Positions 27,705-39,029 of a stretch of 64,000 nucleotides of DNA are shown one piece after another. The notes beneath the pieces were generated by a model. That model was not told the DNA's origin. It was given only the letters and a program-made list of their open reading frames with translations, and did no database searches. The position numbers were made by a program, and so were the translations under genes. Positions within the stretch are counted from its first letter, which is position 1; the number at the start of each line of letters is the position of its first letter. Source of the DNA: Pandoraea terrigena (GTDB lineage Bacteria > Pseudomonadota > Gammaproteobacteria > Burkholderiales > Burkholderiaceae); assembly GCF_902459705.1 (NCBI RefSeq), contig NZ_CABPRU010000006.1, positions 178,488 to 242,487 on the forward strand. Reading direction: 5' to 3'.

Positions 27705-28856
27705 TTACACTCGTTTCGCCCCGGCGCGCCGCGGCGCGTCGAGGTCGGCCGGCACCGGCAGGTCCGACGGGGTGACGGGCGCGACGCCCCCCTCGGTGCG
27801 CCAGCGGCGAAGCTGGAAGACCCACGCCAGCACTTCGGCCACGGCCGTGTACAGCGTGGCCGGGATTTCGTGTCCAATGTCCACGTGCGCGTGCAGTGCC
27901 CGCGCCAACGGCGGGGCTTCGAGAATCGGGATGTTGTGCTCGGCGCCCATTTCGCGGATGCGCTGCGCGACCAGATCGGTGCCCTTGGCCAGCACGCGCG
28001 GCGCCGACATGTTGTCCTTGTATTCGAGGGCGACGGCGAAGTGCGTCGGGTTGGTTACGATCACGTCGGCCTTGGGCACGTCCTGCATCATGCGACGGCG
28101 CGCCGTCTGGCGCTGCAACTGGCGAATGTGCGCCTTGAGGTGCGGATCGCCTTCGTTTTCCTTGTTCTCCTGGCGCACTTCCTCTTTGGTCATGCGCAGC
28201 TTCTTGTAGTGCTGCCAGAGCTGGAAGGGCACGTCGATGGCTGCCACCAGCATCAGCGATGCCACGATGAACGCGCAGCACACCGCGATCAACTCGCCCA
28301 CATACGGTAGCGCCGCGCGCGGCGACTGGGTCATCAGCCCCATCACGGCGTCGCGGTCGCGCGCAATTGCCCAGTAGGCCACGGTGCCGACGAGCAGCGT
28401 CTTGGCCACCGCCTTGACGAGTTCGACCAGCCCCTGCACCGAGAACATGCGGCCCAGCCCCTTGAGCGGGTTCAGGCGGCCGAAATTGGGGGCGAGCGAC
28501 TGGGTGGTGAAGAGCCAACCGCCCAGCGCCATCGGGGCCACGATGGCCGCCAGCACCAGCACGCCGAGCAGCGGTGCAATGGCGATGAGCGCGTCGGCGC
28601 CCGAGCGCGCGGCGTACGAGAGCATGCGATGGGTGTCGAGGGCGGTGCCTGGCTCGAACTGCATGCCGTGACGCATCAGTTGAGCAAAGCCCTGCGAGAT
28701 ACGATCGGCTGTCATCCACAGGCCGGCCACCCCGGCCGCCAGCAAGGCGAACGTGGACAGCTCCCGCGAACGCGCAACCTGTCCTTCCTCGCGCGCCTTT
28801 TCAAGGCGCCGGGGAGACGCAGGTTCCGTCTTTTCGAGATCGCTATCCTCAGCCAT
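27705..28856 (-). CDS. flhB: Export specificity switch protein FlhB
   Basis: Inner-membrane protein with a self-cleaving cytoplasmic domain that changes substrate class once FliK signals hook completion. 383 aa; N-terminal KTEPASPRRLEKAREEGQVA, four transmembrane segments, and the cleavage motif NPTH at residues 269-272. First gene of the flhBAFG-fliA operon, with a candidate FlhDC-dependent promoter upstream. Confidence 0.98.
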   Translation of the reverse strand: MAEDSDLEKTEPASPRRLEKAREEGQVARSRELSTFALLAAGVAGLWMTADRISQGFAQLMRHGMQFEPGTALDTHRMLSYAARSGADALIAIAPLLGVLVLAAIVAPMALGGWLFTTQSLAPNFGRLNPLKGLGRMFSVQGLVELVKAVAKTLLVGTVAYWAIARDRDAVMGLMTQSPRAALPYVGELIAVCCAFIVASLMLVAAIDVPFQLWQHYKKLRMTKEEVRQENKENEGDPHLKAHIRQLQRQTARRRMMQDVPKADVIVTNPTHFAVALEYKDNMSAPRVLAKGTDLVAQRIREMGAEHNIPILEAPPLARALHAHVDIGHEIPATLYTAVAEVLAWVFQLRRWRTEGGVAPVTPSDLPVPADLDAPRRAGAKRV

Positions 28857-28899
28857 GCCCTATCCACTGCGGGCGGACGAAGCCACCCTATCGCGACCG

Positions 28900-28966
28900 A
28901 TTATGGCCGTAACCGTCAAGTCACAAAGGGGGGAATAGAGGCGGGATTGGGCGGTATTTCGCGCGG
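28900..28966 (-). promoter_or_regulatory. Candidate FlhDC box and -10 for flhB operon
   Basis: Plus-strand motifs GGGGGGAATAG (28928-28938), GATTGG (28945-28950) and CGGTATTTCG (28952-28961) sit at exactly the offsets of their counterparts GGGGGAATAG, GATTGG and CGCCATTTCG in the flgB/flgA gap. The minus-strand -10 CATAAT (28900-28905) lies at the same distance from AATAG as the flgB -10 does (29 bases). Two independent sites with one geometry argue for a shared activator, best explained by FlhDC. Confidence 0.65.
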
Positions 28967-29005
28967 GCGACCTGCAACGGCCGGAACCCGCGTCGAAAAG
29001 TGACA

Positions 29006-29035
29006 CCCCGGCAGCCCATGGACGGGCTGGCGGGG
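29006..29035 (-). terminator. Hairpin terminator after cheZ
   Basis: Arms 29006-29017 and 29024-29035 pair over 12 bases with one G-G mismatch around a 6-nt loop, starting 7 nt beyond the cheZ stop on the minus strand. A short TTTT occurs some 10 bases further. It would separate the che operon from flhB, which has its own promoter. Confidence 0.6.
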
Positions 29036-29042
29036 CACGACA

Positions 29043-29717
29043 TCAGAAGCCCAGGCTGGCGAGCAAGTCGTCGACCTGCCCCTGATCGGCCACGATGTCG
29101 GTGCGGCCGTCCGTCCTGACCTGCGGCCCATTGAGCAGCGAATCTTCCGCTTCCTTGCGCTTCTCGGGCGGCATGTTCTCGAGCAGCGTCTGAAGCAGAT
29201 GCTTCTCGATTTCCTGCACGACATCCATGATCTTCTTGATGACCTGCCCGGTCAGATCCTGGAAGTCCTGCGCCATCATGATTTCCATCAGATGGTTGTT
29301 GGTCGCGCGCGTATCGTCGGGTACGCGGCGCAGATACGTGCGCGTCTCGACGACCAGCTTGCGGGCGTCGTCGAGTTCGAGCGGCTCGTCGAACCACTTG
29401 GCCCAGCGGCCGTCGAGCGCGTTGGCGTCCGCTTCGAGGCGGTCCTGGATGGGCTTGGCCAGTTCAATGGCCGTGAGCGCCCGCACCGCCGCCTGCTCGG
29501 TCAGGGTGGCGACGTAGTTCAGGCGATCGCGTGCGTCAGGAATCGCTTCGGCAGCCTGCTCGAGTTGTTTGTCCAGCCCGAGCTCACGCAGGTTGTCGCG
29601 CAGCATGCGCGTCAACTGTCCGATGCGCATGAGCATGCGCGCGGACGGATCTGCTTCGCCGGTCACGTATGCGCCGTTGGGCTCACCCGGCCATTCAGTG
29701 CTCGCCTCGTGGGTCAC
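29043..29717 (-). CDS. cheZ: CheY-P phosphatase CheZ
   Basis: Stimulates CheY-P dephosphorylation. 224 aa from GTG 29717, two bases beyond the cheY stop; the longer upstream frame only overlaps cheY. The active-site helix [20 protein letters not shown] carries the catalytic Gln and Asp, and the C-terminal peptide ([10 protein letters not shown]) is the CheY-binding tail. Long helices fit the four-helix-bundle dimer. Confidence 0.95.
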   Translation of the reverse strand: MTHEASTEWPGEPNGAYVTGEADPSARMLMRIGQLTRMLRDNLRELGLDKQLEQAAEAIPDARDRLNYVATLTEQAAVRALTAIELAKPIQDRLEADANALDGRWAKWFDEPLELDDARKLVVETRTYLRRVPDDTRATNNHLMEIMMAQDFQDLTGQVIKKIMDVVQEIEKHLLQTLLENMPPEKRKEAEDSLLNGPQVRTDGRTDIVADQGQVDDLLASLGF

Positions 29718-29719
29718 GC

Positions 29720-30118
29720 TCAGGCCCCCGTCTTTTCCATTTTCTCGAAGATCTTGCCCAGCTTTTCGTCTAGCGTCGCAGCCGTAAAGGGCTTGACGAC
29801 ATACCCGCTGGCCCCGGCCTGGGCGGCCGCGATAATGTTTTCCTTCTTCGCTTCGGCCGTCACCATCAGCACCGGCAGCTTCGCCAGGTTCGGATCGGCG
29901 CGGATCTGCTGGAGCATCGTCAGGCCGTCCATGTTCGGCATGTTCCAGTCCGACACCACGAATTCGAAGTTGCCACCGCGCAGCTTGGCCAGCGCCGCCG
30001 CACCATCTTCCGCTTCGTCGACATTGGAAAAGCCCAGCTCCTTGAGCAGGTTTCTCACAATCCGGCGCATCGTCGGAAAATCGTCGACGACCAGGAATTT
30101 CAAGTTCTTGTCTACCAT
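29720..30118 (-). CDS. cheY: Chemotaxis response regulator CheY
   Basis: Diffusible regulator that binds FliM. Two tandem ATGs occur; the second (30118) has GGAG at better spacing and gives 132 aa. Phosphoacceptor Asp57 ([12 protein letters not shown]), Thr87 (VLMVTAEA) and Lys109 (YVVKPF) fall at the same numbers as in E. coli CheY. Confidence 0.98.
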   Translation of the reverse strand: MVDKNLKFLVVDDFPTMRRIVRNLLKELGFSNVDEAEDGAAALAKLRGGNFEFVVSDWNMPNMDGLTMLQQIRADPNLAKLPVLMVTAEAKKENIIAAAQAGASGYVVKPFTAATLDEKLGKIFEKMEKTGA

Positions 30119-30260
30119 CATCACTCCAAATTCGGCCGGCGCCCCGCGGGGGCCGGCGATATTCATGGGCAGATTTCGCCACCACTCGATGCCCCGAGTG
30201 TGTCCGCAAATCGATGCGGCGCATACGGCGAAAAAACGCCAAAAAAGCGCCCTACTATAC
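30119..30260 (-). promoter_or_regulatory. cheB-cheY gap with hairpin and possible promoter
   Basis: The 136-nt interval holds a GC-rich hairpin just before cheY (GCCGGC 30135-30140 with CCCC, pairing to GGGG and GCCGGC 30152-30157). A minus-strand TATAGT lies at 30254-30259 with only a poor -35 upstream. T-rich runs on the minus strand lie at 30234-30246. It may give cheYZ separate expression or simply process the transcript. Confidence 0.3.
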
Positions 30261-31334
30261 CCGCTGTGTGCGGTCGCCAAATTTCGCGACCTGGTGCAAC
30301 ACTTTGCGGGCCATCTCGTGCAACGGCACCACTTCTTCCGCCCCGCCCATCGCAATCGCCTCGCGCGGCATGCCGAACACGATGCAGCTCGCCTCGTCCT
30401 GCGCGAACGTGTGTGCCCCGGCCCGGCGCATCTCCACCAGACCCGCCGCCCCATCGCGACCCATGCCCGTGAGAATCACGCCAATCGCATTGCGTCCGGC
30501 GTGGACCGCCGCGGAGCGAAACAATACATCGACCGATGGCCGATGTCGATTCACGGGCGGTGCCGCATCGAGCAAGGCCACGTAGTTCGCGCCGCTACGC
30601 GAGAGCAGCAGGTGCGTGTCGCCGCCCGGCGCGATGTACGCGTGGCCCGGCAGCACCCGCTCACCATGCTCGGCTTCCTTCACCGTGATGCGGCACAGGC
30701 TGTTCAGGCGCTGCGCAAACGACTTGGTGAAACCCGCCGGCATGTGCTGGGTAATCAGGATCGCCGGCGCGTCCGGCGGCATCGGCATGAGCACCTCGCG
30801 GATCGCTTCCGTGCCGCCCGTCGACGCGCCGATGATGATCAGCTTCTCCGTCGACACCAGCGGATTGCGCAGCATCGGCGCCGCTTCGACCGGCGCAGGC
30901 GACGCGTTCTTGGGCGGAGCGCTACGCACGCGAGCGCGCGCGGCGCCGCGAATCTTGTCGGCAATCATCTCGCCATAGTCAAGCATGCCGTCGCGAATGC
31001 CCAGGCGCGGCTTCGTCACGAAGTCCACCGCCCCGAGTTCGAGCGCGCGCAACGTGACTTCCGAGCCGCGCTCGGTCAGCGACGACACCATGAGCACCGG
31101 CATCGGACGCAGGCGCATGAGCTTCTCAAGGAAGTCGAGCCCGTCCATGCGCGGCATTTCGACGTCGAGCGTAAGCACGTCCGGGTTGTGCTGCTTGATC
31201 AGGTCGCGCGCCACGAGCGGGTCGGGGGCGGTCGCCACAACGGTCATGTCCGGTTGCGCATTGATGATCTCGGTCATCAGGCTGCGCACGAGTGCGGAAT
31301 CGTCCACGCACAGGACTTTGATTGGTTCGCTCAA
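30255..31334 (-). CDS. cheB: Receptor methylesterase/deamidase CheB
   Basis: Removes methyl groups from receptors and deamidates Gln sites. 359 aa: N-terminal receiver with Asp57 ([13 protein letters not shown]), linker, then the esterase domain with Ser ([17 protein letters not shown]), His ([18 protein letters not shown]) and Asp ([12 protein letters not shown]). ATGA overlap with cheD. Confidence 0.98.
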   Translation of the reverse strand: MSEPIKVLCVDDSALVRSLMTEIINAQPDMTVVATAPDPLVARDLIKQHNPDVLTLDVEMPRMDGLDFLEKLMRLRPMPVLMVSSLTERGSEVTLRALELGAVDFVTKPRLGIRDGMLDYGEMIADKIRGAARARVRSAPPKNASPAPVEAAPMLRNPLVSTEKLIIIGASTGGTEAIREVLMPMPPDAPAILITQHMPAGFTKSFAQRLNSLCRITVKEAEHGERVLPGHAYIAPGGDTHLLLSRSGANYVALLDAAPPVNRHRPSVDVLFRSAAVHAGRNAIGVILTGMGRDGAAGLVEMRRAGAHTFAQDEASCIVFGMPREAIAMGGAEEVVPLHEMARKVLHQVAKFGDRTQRV

Positions 31335-32005
31335 GCCTCCTCCATTTGTCGGTTGTCAGGCCCCGGCCGAGGCTTGGCATTTCTGGCCGGTGGCGCAAAG
31401 AGTTCCACGGAACCCCGTACTTCGCGTGCGCGCAGACGCTGCGCGTACGCTTGTTCGCGCTGGGCGATGGCCGGGTCGCCCCGGTCGCCCAGCTTCCTCA
31501 CCATCACCCGCCCGGTGCGCGGCAAAAAGCACACCTTGCGCGGATGCGGTCCGAGCAGATCCTGCGCCGTGACGCGAATCTGCTCCATCTCCAGGTAGCG
31601 CAACACGAAGTTCGCGTTGCGATCGCCGATGTTCAGGGTCGTCATGCCCGCAAGCACCGCGCCGCCGCCGAAGACCTTCGCTTCGAGCCGTTCGCGCCGG
31701 GCGCCGAGCTTGATCAGCTCGTTGATGAGCATTTCCATGGCGTAAGCGCCATAGCGCATCGACGCCGAGAGTATACGATCGCGCTCGCTCTCGCCATCGT
31801 CCGGCAGCATGAAGTGATTCATGCCACCGATGCCGGTGATGGTATCGCGCACACACGCGGCCACACACGAGCCCAGCACCGTCACGAGCATGATGTCGTC
31901 GGTCGTGACGTAGTACTCCGACGGCAGCAACTTCACCGCCTGCGTGTCGAACGCATTATCGAAATAGTGGTTGGTCGCGAGCGCTTCGGCCAGTGGCTGC
32001 GTCAT
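31331..32005 (-). CDS. cheD: Receptor glutamine deamidase CheD
   Basis: Deamidates specific Gln residues in receptors. 224 aa with the catalytic Cys in [13 protein letters not shown] and the His in GGMNHFMLP. Sits between cheR and cheB, overlapping cheB by 4 nt. CheD is absent from E. coli but common in betaproteobacteria, where it coexists with CheZ as here. Confidence 0.97.
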   Translation of the reverse strand: MTQPLAEALATNHYFDNAFDTQAVKLLPSEYYVTTDDIMLVTVLGSCVAACVRDTITGIGGMNHFMLPDDGESERDRILSASMRYGAYAMEMLINELIKLGARRERLEAKVFGGGAVLAGMTTLNIGDRNANFVLRYLEMEQIRVTAQDLLGPHPRKVCFLPRTGRVMVRKLGDRGDPAIAQREQAYAQRLRAREVRGSVELFAPPARNAKPRPGPDNRQMEEA

Positions 32006-32006
32006 G

Positions 32007-32948
32007 TCAGGCTCCCCGCGCGCGCTTGCCGGCCAGCTCGTACACCGTCTGCCCGCGCAGCCGGAACGCCTGGCTCACATAGGTGAAGTTCTCGGAATGT
32101 CCGGCGAAGAGCAAGCCATCCGGCTTGAGCAAGGGCACGAAGCGCTCGAGAATGCGCGCCTGCGTGGCCTTGTCGAAATAGATCATCACATTGCGGCAGA
32201 AGATGGCGTCGAACGGCCCGCCGATCTGCCACGATGGCGCGAGCAAGTTCAGCGGCGCGAACGTCACGAGTTGCTGCAGCTCCGGGCGCACCTTGATCTT
32301 GCCCTCGTTCGCGCCCGTGCCCCGCAGGAAATGGCGGCGTAACTGCTCCTGCGAGAGCTTGCCGGTCTGCTCGCCGCTGTAGACGGCGCTCGATGCCCGC
32401 GCGAGCACCTGCGTGTCGAGATCGGTGGCGAGCACGCTCGCGCTGGGACGCGTGCCAAGCGCTTCAACGAGCGTCATCGCAATCGAATAGGGCTCTTCAC
32501 CGGTCGACGCCGCACAGCACCAGATCGAGATCGGCTTGCCCTGCTGACGCACGAGGTCGGCGAGCAGCGGGAAGTGATGCGACTCCCGGAAGAACGACGT
32601 CAGGTTGGTCGTCAACGCGTTGGTGAACGACTCCCATTCGGTCTCGCCGGTGTCGGCCTCGAGCATGTCGAGGTATTCGGTGAAGCTTGTCAGGCCCAGG
32701 GCCCGCAAACGCCGCGCAATCCGGCTATACACCATCTCGCGCTTGTGTTCCGCCAGCGCGATGCCGGCGCGCTGATAAATCAGGTGGCGGATGCGCCCGA
32801 AATCGGTCAGCGAGAAAGCGAAATCGCGCTCGCCCGAGAGGGCGGCACCGCTGGCGCGCGCGAAATCGGCGCTGCGCGAGCCGACATCGCCGTCAGTGCC
32901 GGCGGCACCTCGGCGCGTCGTTGGCGAGGTCATGCGCGAATCAGTCAT
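32007..32948 (-). CDS. cheR: Receptor methyltransferase CheR
   Basis: S-adenosylmethionine-dependent methylation of receptor glutamates. 313 aa: N-terminal helical domain ([20 protein letters not shown]), [16 protein letters not shown]-binding region ([20 protein letters not shown]), [14 protein letters not shown]. The first ~40 residues are a nonconserved Ser/Ala-rich tail. Its pentapeptide targets are visible on two receptors encoded just upstream. Confidence 0.97.
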   Translation of the reverse strand: MTDSRMTSPTTRRGAAGTDGDVGSRSADFARASGAALSGERDFAFSLTDFGRIRHLIYQRAGIALAEHKREMVYSRIARRLRALGLTSFTEYLDMLEADTGETEWESFTNALTTNLTSFFRESHHFPLLADLVRQQGKPISIWCCAASTGEEPYSIAMTLVEALGTRPSASVLATDLDTQVLARASSAVYSGEQTGKLSQEQLRRHFLRGTGANEGKIKVRPELQQLVTFAPLNLLAPSWQIGGPFDAIFCRNVMIYFDKATQARILERFVPLLKPDGLLFAGHSENFTYVSQAFRLRGQTVYELAGKRARGA

Positions 32949-32983
32949 GTCGTCTCACTTTGCCACCGCGGCAGTCGTTCGCG

Positions 32984-34606
32984 TTACGCCGCGCGAGCCA
33001 GCGTCCGTGACACCTGCCCACGACGCGGGGCATTAATCGCGTGAGCGGCCAGACCCGCATCGCTCGTCTGGAACACCGCCACCGCCGAGCGCAGATCGTG
33101 CGCCTGCGATTCGAGCGAACCGGCGGCTGCCGCCGCTTCCTCCACGAGCGCCGCGTTCTGCTGCGTCACCTCGTCCATCTGTGTCACCGCGCGATTGACC
33201 TGCTCGATTCCGCTCGACTGCTCGTTCGATGCCGCCGAGATCTCGCCCATGATGTCCGTCACGCGCTTGACCGCCTGCACGATCTCGCCCATCGTCTGAC
33301 GTTGCTGCGCGACAAGCGCCGTGCCGTCCTGCACGCGACGCGCCGATTCTTCGATCAGCGCCTTGATTTCCTTGGCCGCTGCCGCACTGCGCTGCGCCAG
33401 CGTGCGCACTTCGCCCGCCACCACGGCAAAACCGCGCCCCTGTTCGCCCGCACGGGCGGCCTCCACGGCAGCGTTCAGTGCCAGGATGTTGGTCTGGAAG
33501 GCGATGCCGTCGATCACGCCGATGATGTCGACGATCTTGTTCGAGCTGGTCGAGATGCCGTCCATCGTCTCGCCCACCTGCCCGGAGACCTGACCGCCAC
33601 GCGTGGCGATCTCCGACGCGCTCACGGCGAGCTGGCTCGCCTGACGCGCGTTATCGGCGTTCTGCCGGACCGTGGCGGTGAGCTGCTCCATCGACGACGC
33701 GGTCTCTTCGAGCGACGCGGCCTGCTGTTCGGTGCGTGCGGACAGATCGGTGTTGCCTGCGGCGATCTGCTGCGCCGCCGTCGTGATCGACTCGGTACCC
33801 TCGCGGATCTGCTGGATGGTCTCGGCAAGCGTGCGCTGCATGCGCTGCATCGCATGGAGCAGGCTGCTGTTATCACCCGGCGCCAGACTCACCTGGCTTT
33901 GCAGATCGCCGCTCGCGATGCGATGGGCGATTTCGGCGGCATACTCGGGCTCGCCGCCAAGGCTGCGCTGCACGTTGCGAATGATCGCGATCATGGCGGC
34001 GGTGACGATAGCGCCGATGATGAGCAGGGTAATGCCGTAGCGAATCAACGCGCTGTAAAACGCCTTGTCGACATCCTGCATGTAGATGCCGCTCATCACG
34101 CTCCAGTCCCACGGCGCGAAGTACTTCACGAACGAGAGCTTCTCCAGGCGTTTGTCACTCCCCGCGACACGACCGTGATATTCGACGAAGCCCGAACCCT
34201 TCTCCTTGGCGACGCGGGCCATCTCGACGAACAACAGCTTGCCGTTCGGATCCTTATAGTTCGAGACGTCCTTGTTCACCAGGTCGGCCAGCGTCGGATG
34301 CATGAGCACGACCGGCTTCGAGTCGAACACGACCAGGTAGCCGCTGCCGCCATAGCGCATCGTCTTCAGGCGAGCCATGGCTTGCTGCTTCGCCTCATCG
34401 ACGCTGATCTTGCCCGCCGCTGCCTGCGCTGCGTAGTCGCGCACGATACCGTCGGCACTCGTGACGATGTTCTCCACCGCCACGCGCCGCTCCGACACCA
34501 TCATGCTGCGTTCGTGCCAGGATGCCCAGCCGCCGAAAACCAGAAGACCCAGCCACATCAGCGCAAGCGCGGACCAGAGTTTTGCCTTGAGACTCAATTG
34601 CTTCAT
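32984..34606 (-). CDS. Methyl-accepting chemotaxis protein with Cache domain
   Basis: 540 aa from ATG 34606 ([18 protein letters not shown]), preceded by GAGAGG; the frame extends further upstream without support. First transmembrane helix ~10-30, a periplasmic single-Cache domain ([20 protein letters not shown], then [20 protein letters not shown]), second helix ~190-215, HAMP, and the signalling hairpin ([40 protein letters not shown]). Unlike its two neighbours it lacks a C-terminal WE(T/E)F pentapeptide. The [10 protein letters not shown] form of sCache suggests small organic ligands such as carboxylates, but the ligand is unknown. Confidence 0.92.
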   Translation of the reverse strand: MKQLSLKAKLWSALALMWLGLLVFGGWASWHERSMMVSERRVAVENIVTSADGIVRDYAAQAAAGKISVDEAKQQAMARLKTMRYGGSGYLVVFDSKPVVLMHPTLADLVNKDVSNYKDPNGKLLFVEMARVAKEKGSGFVEYHGRVAGSDKRLEKLSFVKYFAPWDWSVMSGIYMQDVDKAFYSALIRYGITLLIIGAIVTAAMIAIIRNVQRSLGGEPEYAAEIAHRIASGDLQSQVSLAPGDNSSLLHAMQRMQRTLAETIQQIREGTESITTAAQQIAAGNTDLSARTEQQAASLEETASSMEQLTATVRQNADNARQASQLAVSASEIATRGGQVSGQVGETMDGISTSSNKIVDIIGVIDGIAFQTNILALNAAVEAARAGEQGRGFAVVAGEVRTLAQRSAAAAKEIKALIEESARRVQDGTALVAQQRQTMGEIVQAVKRVTDIMGEISAASNEQSSGIEQVNRAVTQMDEVTQQNAALVEEAAAAAGSLESQAHDLRSAVAVFQTSDAGLAAHAINAPRRGQVSRTLARAA

Positions 34607-34787
34607 GATGTGACCCTCTCCTACCCGCCCATCGCGACGCGACGCCCGCGACAGCTTTCGTCTTGCCGATTGTTGCCACTTGCCGACACGCGCCCCGTGC
34701 CTTTCGGTTCGTCCCACGACGGGGAGTGGCGCGTGCACCGTTCCAATAGTGCTTACCGTGTTGCCTGAGTGAGCGCGCTCGGCGCGA

Positions 34788-36557
34788 TCAGAAGGTCTCC
34801 CAGTCGCCGCTGGCGTCATCCGTGCCGGTGCGGGCGCTGGCTGCCGGGGCCGCCGCCGGGGCCGGCCGGCGCAACGCCGCTGCCGCCTTCGGGGCCGCGG
34901 CCGGTGTCGGCGCTGACGCCGCAGGCGTCACCGCCTTCGCCTTCTTTGCGATCGGACGCGTGAGCGGTGCGGCCGGGAGTGTCGGGGCAGCGTGGCTGGA
35001 GGCCACGTGGCTGGCGTCCAGACGGAACACCGAGACGACCGTCTTCAGACGATTGGCCTGCTCTTCGAGCGAGCCAGCGGCGGCGGCCGCTTCTTCCACG
35101 AGCGCCGCGTTCTGCTGCGTCACCTCATCCATCTGCGTCACGGCACGATTGACCTGCTCGATACCGCCCGACTGCTCGCTCGACGCCGCCGAGATCTCGC
35201 CCATGATGTCCGTCACGCGCTTGACCGCCTGCACGATCTCTTCCATCGTCTGACCGGCTTGCTCGACCAGCGCCGAGCCATCCTGCACCTTGTGGGACGA
35301 ATCCTCGATCAGTTCCTTGATTTCCTTCGCGGCCGCCGCACTGCGCTGCGCCAGCGTGCGCACTTCGCCGGCCACCACGGCAAAACCCCGGCCCTGTTCG
35401 CCTGCACGGGCGGCTTCCACCGCGGCGTTCAGTGCCAGGATGTTGGTCTGGAACGCAATGCCGTCGATCACACTGATGATGTCGACGATCTTGTTCGAGC
35501 TGGTCGAGATGCCCTGCATCGTGCCAACCACACGCCCCACCACCTCGCCGCCGCGGGCGGCGATGTCCGAGGCATTCACGGCAAGCTGGCTCGCCTGGCG
35601 CGCGTTGTCGGCGTTCTGCTTGACCGTCGCGGTGAGCTGCTCCATCGACGACGCGGTCTCTTCGAGCGACGCGGCCTGCTGCTCGGTGCGCGCCGACAGA
35701 TCGGTGTTGCCAGCGGCGATCTGCTGCGCGGCCGAGGTGATCGACTCGGTGCCCGTGCGGACTTCCGTCACGGTGCGCACGAGGCTGTCCTGCATGTGTT
35801 TCACGCCTTTGAACAGACGCCCGGTTTCAGTGTCGTTCCATACGTCGATGCGTTGCGTGAGGTCGCCGCCCGCGATCTTCTCGAAATGCTTGATGGCGTC
35901 GTCGATCGGACCGACGACCGCGCGCGTGAGCGTGACCTGCGTGATGATGCCCACGAGCAGGCCGATGGCCAGGCCGATGCCGACCATCCACATCACCAGC
36001 GTGTAACGGGCCTGGGCGACCAGATATCGATTCTCGGCGTTCTTGACCTGCAAATCGGCCAACGCCACCATCGCCTTGGTGTAATCGGCGAACAGACGCG
36101 GCACGTCCATCACCGTCTTGGCGTGGAAGTCCGGGATGTCGCCCGATTCAATGGCCTTGAGCGCGGGCAGGATACCGTCGTTGACCACCTTGCCGCGAGC
36201 GGAGATCACGGCGTCGGCCAACGGCTTTTCACCATCGGACATCGGCTTCGCCGCGTAGGCGCCCCACGCGTCATCCGCCTTCTTGAGATTCTCGCGAACG
36301 CGGTCGATCGCCGTCTTGATCTCGGTCGGATCGGCAATGAACTCGATGCGCGAGAGCGTCACACGCGCCGACAGCGTCGATATCGTCGTCTGCGCGAGCG
36401 CACGCGACGACGCCATGTCGGTCTTGTAGATCTCCTGCAGCGACGCGTTGCTTTGTTGCAGCGAGAGGAGGCCCGCCGCGGCGCCGATGACCAGCAGCAC
36501 CATGAAGAGTCCCAGCGCCAGCGTCAGCCGTGCCCGGATGGTGACATTCTTAAACAT
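34788..36557 (-). CDS. Methyl-accepting chemotaxis protein (four-helix-bundle type)
   Basis: 589 aa from ATG 36557 ([20 protein letters not shown]). Periplasmic 4HB_MCP domain between two membrane helices (~residues 10-30 and 190-212), HAMP, then a signalling domain almost identical to the flanking receptors. After a Pro/Ala-rich tether the protein ends DASGDWETF, a CheR/CheB docking pentapeptide. Tar/Tsr-like architecture; ligand unknown. Confidence 0.93.
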   Translation of the reverse strand: MFKNVTIRARLTLALGLFMVLLVIGAAAGLLSLQQSNASLQEIYKTDMASSRALAQTTISTLSARVTLSRIEFIADPTEIKTAIDRVRENLKKADDAWGAYAAKPMSDGEKPLADAVISARGKVVNDGILPALKAIESGDIPDFHAKTVMDVPRLFADYTKAMVALADLQVKNAENRYLVAQARYTLVMWMVGIGLAIGLLVGIITQVTLTRAVVGPIDDAIKHFEKIAGGDLTQRIDVWNDTETGRLFKGVKHMQDSLVRTVTEVRTGTESITSAAQQIAAGNTDLSARTEQQAASLEETASSMEQLTATVKQNADNARQASQLAVNASDIAARGGEVVGRVVGTMQGISTSSNKIVDIISVIDGIAFQTNILALNAAVEAARAGEQGRGFAVVAGEVRTLAQRSAAAAKEIKELIEDSSHKVQDGSALVEQAGQTMEEIVQAVKRVTDIMGEISAASSEQSGGIEQVNRAVTQMDEVTQQNAALVEEAAAAAGSLEEQANRLKTVVSVFRLDASHVASSHAAPTLPAAPLTRPIAKKAKAVTPAASAPTPAAAPKAAAALRRPAPAAAPAASARTGTDDASGDWETF

Positions 36558-36628
36558 AACGACCTCTACCTCGTGAAGACCGGCCTGCGGCCGGCGGACC
36601 CATCTCAACCATCTCAATCATCCACACG

Positions 36629-38953
36629 TCAAAACTCTTCCCAATCGCCCGAGTCACTCGACGTCGCGCCCGACACCGATCCTGCCGGCGCCTTGTCGCG
36701 ACGCGCAGCCAGCTGCAGCACCTGCGCGTCCTCCGGCGTGCCAGCGGCGGCGGGCGCGGGTGACTGCGGGCGCCGCGTGACGGCGCGCGTGGCGCCCCCG
36801 CCTGCGCTGGCGCGTGCCGGTGCCGCACGGGCGCCCGATGCGGCGGCCGTGACCGCCGTCGTGGCGACCTCCGGCTGACGCCCGGCGGACGTGGCGTGCC
36901 GCACGTCGACGGTCTGCACCGTGTCGGCCTTGAAGGCGTCGCCGACACGGAAGACGGCGACGGCGTCGCGCAAGCGATGCGCCTGGTCTTCGAGCGAACC
37001 GGCGGCGGCCGCCGCTTCTTCCACGAGCGCCGCGTTCTGCTGCGTGACTTCATCCATCTGCGTGACGGCGCGATTGACCTGTTCGATGCCGCTCGACTGC
37101 TCGCTCGATGCCGCAGAGATCTCGCCCATGATGTCGGTCACGCGCTGCACCGCCTGCACGATTTCCTCCATCGTCTGGCCGGCCTGCGCCACCAGCGTCG
37201 AGCCGCTTTCCACGCGCCCGACCGAGTCTTCGATGAGGACCTTGATTTCCTTGGCCGCCGCCGCGCTGCGCTGCGCCAGCGTGCGCACTTCTCCGGCCAC
37301 CACGGCAAAACCCCGGCCCTGTTCGCCCGCGCGCGCCGCTTCCACCGCCGCGTTCAACGCGAGAATGTTGGTCTGGAACGCGATGCCTTCGATCACGCTG
37401 ATGATGTCGACAATCTTGTGCGAACTCGACGAAATCCCCTGCATGGTGTCGACGACGTCGCCAACCACGCGACCGCCGCGTGCGGCGATGTCCGACGCAT
37501 TCGCTGCCATCGCGCTGGCCTGCTTCGCGTTGTCGGCGTTCTGCTTGACCGTGGCGGTGAGCTGTTCCATCGATGATGCCGTCTGCTCCAGCGAGGCCGC
37601 CTGCTGTTCCGTGCGCGCCGACAGATCGGTGTTGCCTGCCGCGATTTCGCGTGACGCCACGTTGATCGATTCGATACCTTCGCGCACATCCGAGACGATG
37701 GACAGCAGGCTGTTCTTCATGACAACGAGGCCGAAGAGCAACTGGCCGATTTCGTCGTGGCCCGTGCCTTGCGCCTTGCCGGTCAAGTCGCCGGCCGCGA
37801 TCTGCTTGAGCATCGAGAGCGCCACACGCAATGGATGATTGATCGCGCGACGCAACACGCTGCCCAGGACAAACAGCACCACGATGCCGCCGATCACCGC
37901 CACGGCCGTCGCGGCACGCACGAGGGTGTGCTCCTTTTGCGAGCGCTGATACAGGTCAGTCGCCTGGGTGAGTTCGAGGCGAGTGAGCACGTTCAGCTCG
38001 TCGCGCATCGGCCCATAGGCCGGTTTCACTTTTTCGAGATAGGTCTGCTGCGCGCCTTCGGCCGAGCCGGCCTTGAGCATCTCGACCGTCTGTTGCAGGC
38101 CATCGGTCGTAAAGCGCTGGCGAATCGTGTTGAAGCGCTCGGCCTGCGCCCGTGTGTCCGGGTCGACCCCCGCCATGTACTCGGCCCACTGGCGGTTGAT
38201 GTCGTCCAGACTGCTGGTGATCTCATCGCCCGCGCGCTTCATGGCGTCGAGGTTCGGGCTGCCCACGGCTTCGGCCACGAGCAGTACATCACGGTCAAGC
38301 TTCTGGCCGATGACGGCCAACGTGCTGACCGGCACCATGCCGTGCTGATACACCTGCAGCAGTTTTCCGTTGCTGCTCGACATCCCCCAAAGACCCAGGC
38401 CGCCCACCAGGGCGAGCAGCAGCGCGCCGAGCATGATGATGCCGGTCAGGCGCGCGCGCAGCGTGTCGAGGCGGATCTTGCGCGCCACGGCCGCGAGACC
38501 GCCGCGCTCGACCTGCCCCCCACGAATGCGCAAGTTGCCGGCCTGCCCGCTGCGAAAGCGCGCGTAGATCGCATCGGCCTGCGTGGTCGCGCCCGCCGCC
38601 GGACGCACGCGCACCGACGTGTAGCCCACGACGGCACCGTTTTCCTGCGTGGGCGTCACGGTAGCAAGGACCCAGTAGAAATCTCCGTTCTTGCGGCGAT
38701 TCTTCACCAGGCCAGTCCACGTATCGCCGCGCTTGACCGTCTCCCACAGGTCGCCGAACGCCTCCGGCGGCATATCCGGATGACGAACGAGGTTGTGCGG
38801 TGCGCCCAGTAGTTCATCACGCGAGTAGCCGCTCACCTCCACGAAGGCGGGGTTGGCATACGTGATCCGCCCCTTCAGATCCGTCCGTGAGATCAGGTAC
38901 TGATGCTCGCTGACGACGAATTCGTTCTGGGTAACGGGCTGGTTATTGCGCAC
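36629..38953 (-). CDS. Aer-like receptor: PAS plus 4HB chemotaxis transducer
   Basis: 774 aa from GTG 38953. N-terminal PAS domain ([60 protein letters not shown]) like the FAD-binding PAS of Aer, then a membrane helix, a periplasmic 4HB domain, a second helix, HAMP and signalling domain. Unlike E. coli Aer it has both PAS and periplasmic domains, so it may join redox/energy sensing to an external signal. Ends SGDWEEF, a docking pentapeptide. Confidence 0.9.
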   Translation of the reverse strand: MRNNQPVTQNEFVVSEHQYLISRTDLKGRITYANPAFVEVSGYSRDELLGAPHNLVRHPDMPPEAFGDLWETVKRGDTWTGLVKNRRKNGDFYWVLATVTPTQENGAVVGYTSVRVRPAAGATTQADAIYARFRSGQAGNLRIRGGQVERGGLAAVARKIRLDTLRARLTGIIMLGALLLALVGGLGLWGMSSSNGKLLQVYQHGMVPVSTLAVIGQKLDRDVLLVAEAVGSPNLDAMKRAGDEITSSLDDINRQWAEYMAGVDPDTRAQAERFNTIRQRFTTDGLQQTVEMLKAGSAEGAQQTYLEKVKPAYGPMRDELNVLTRLELTQATDLYQRSQKEHTLVRAATAVAVIGGIVVLFVLGSVLRRAINHPLRVALSMLKQIAAGDLTGKAQGTGHDEIGQLLFGLVVMKNSLLSIVSDVREGIESINVASREIAAGNTDLSARTEQQAASLEQTASSMEQLTATVKQNADNAKQASAMAANASDIAARGGRVVGDVVDTMQGISSSSHKIVDIISVIEGIAFQTNILALNAAVEAARAGEQGRGFAVVAGEVRTLAQRSAAAAKEIKVLIEDSVGRVESGSTLVAQAGQTMEEIVQAVQRVTDIMGEISAASSEQSSGIEQVNRAVTQMDEVTQQNAALVEEAAAAAGSLEDQAHRLRDAVAVFRVGDAFKADTVQTVDVRHATSAGRQPEVATTAVTAAASGARAAPARASAGGGATRAVTRRPQSPAPAAAGTPEDAQVLQLAARRDKAPAGSVSGATSSDSGDWEEF

Positions 38954-39029
38954 GTGCTAGGTCTCCGTGGAAGGCAGGTCGTGGGTCAGGTCTAACGGTT
39001 GGCGCGATGGATTTCCGGGCGGCCGCGTC

